A stretch of 6,391 nucleotides of DNA from contig JBEBBU010000083.1 in assembly GCA_041158225.1 (NCBI GenBank), positions 1 to 6,391 on the forward strand, written 5' to 3'. This document shows positions 6,361-6,391 of this stretch, one piece after another. A model generated the notes under the pieces. The model worked only from the letters and a program-made list of their open reading frames with translations. It had not been told where the DNA came from and searched no databases. Within the stretch, counting starts at the first letter, position 1. Every line of letters begins with the position of its first letter. The stretch is from JBEBBU01 sp041158225 (lineage in GTDB: Bacteria > Pseudomonadota > Gammaproteobacteria > Methylococcales > Methylococcaceae). The translations under genes were made by a program, and so were the position numbers.

Positions 6361-6391
6361 AGGCGTGGCCTGTTGTTCCTCTCCGGTCTGT
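6357..6391 (+). CDS. hsdS: Type I restriction specificity subunit, N-terminus only (runs off the edge)
   Basis: ATG 6357 opens MKAWPVVPLRSV before the window ends, 11 complete codons plus the start of a twelfth. The short W-P-x-V-x-L-x-x-V opening is typical of HsdS specificity subunits, where it begins the first target-recognition domain. GGAGGG (6345-6350), six bases upstream, is a strong ribosome-binding site. The ATGA overlap with the preceding frame suggests coupled translation. In type I systems HsdS recognises the DNA sequence and assembles with HsdM and HsdR. Here the HsdM piece directly upstream is a remnant, so HsdS would need a methyltransferase from elsewhere or be a leftover itself. 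The identification rests on only 12 residues plus context, and intactness cannot be judged from this window. Confidence 0.6.
   Translation, partial: MKAWPVVPLRS

Noticed and set aside
1..6391. CRISPR array, tRNA, rRNA or intact insertion sequence
   Set aside because: No regularly spaced repeats, cloverleaf-like sequence, rRNA signature or transposase with terminal repeats was seen on either strand.

Overview
The window looks like chromosomal DNA of a proteobacterium, probably beta- or gammaproteobacterial. The evidence is a proteobacterial-style sbcD-sbcC operon, an E. coli-type Fur box over a sigma70-type promoter, and family-level resemblance of the right-hand gene remnants to proteobacterial toxin-antitoxin and type I restriction genes. 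I cannot name the genus from sequence alone.

Left edge (1-232): no supported gene. About 140 bp downstream of the sbcC stop is a strong leftward promoter (TTGATA, 17 bp, TATCAT). A 15/19 Fur box (73-91) covers its -10 element. It should drive an iron-regulated gene whose body lies off the left edge. No convincing rho-independent terminator was found after sbcC.

Centre (233-4929): an intact, leftward sbcD-sbcC operon encodes the Mre11/Rad50-type nuclease-ATPase. The two genes overlap by 4 bp (ATGA), all expected catalytic and zinc-hook motifs are present, and a plausible promoter lies just upstream of sbcD. These two genes fill about three quarters of the window.

Right (4930-6391): a compact rightward graveyard of accessory defence and toxin-antitoxin genes. 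In order it holds: (i) the N-terminal half of a ParD-like antitoxin, interrupted by an in-frame TAG and cut off after about 39 codons; (ii) a DUF2442 protein, joined directly to it, whose reading frame is broken by one extra base at TCA-TGA; (iii) a C-terminal piece of a type I restriction-modification methyltransferase (HsdM) that lacks the SAM-binding and NPPF catalytic regions; (iv) a 9-bp perfect inverted repeat near where HsdM similarity ends; (v) a short unassigned open frame that overlaps by ATGA (vi) the first 11 codons of a probable hsdS specificity subunit running off the right edge.

The most economical reading is a type I restriction locus with associated toxin-antitoxin genes that was inserted next to sbcDC and eroded by point mutations and internal deletions. 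hsdS keeps a good ribosome-binding site, so specificity-subunit expression without a functional adjacent methyltransferase is possible. I see no intact novel system in the window. The noteworthy signals are the edge-facing Fur promoter and the precise +1 frameshift architecture in the DUF2442 gene.
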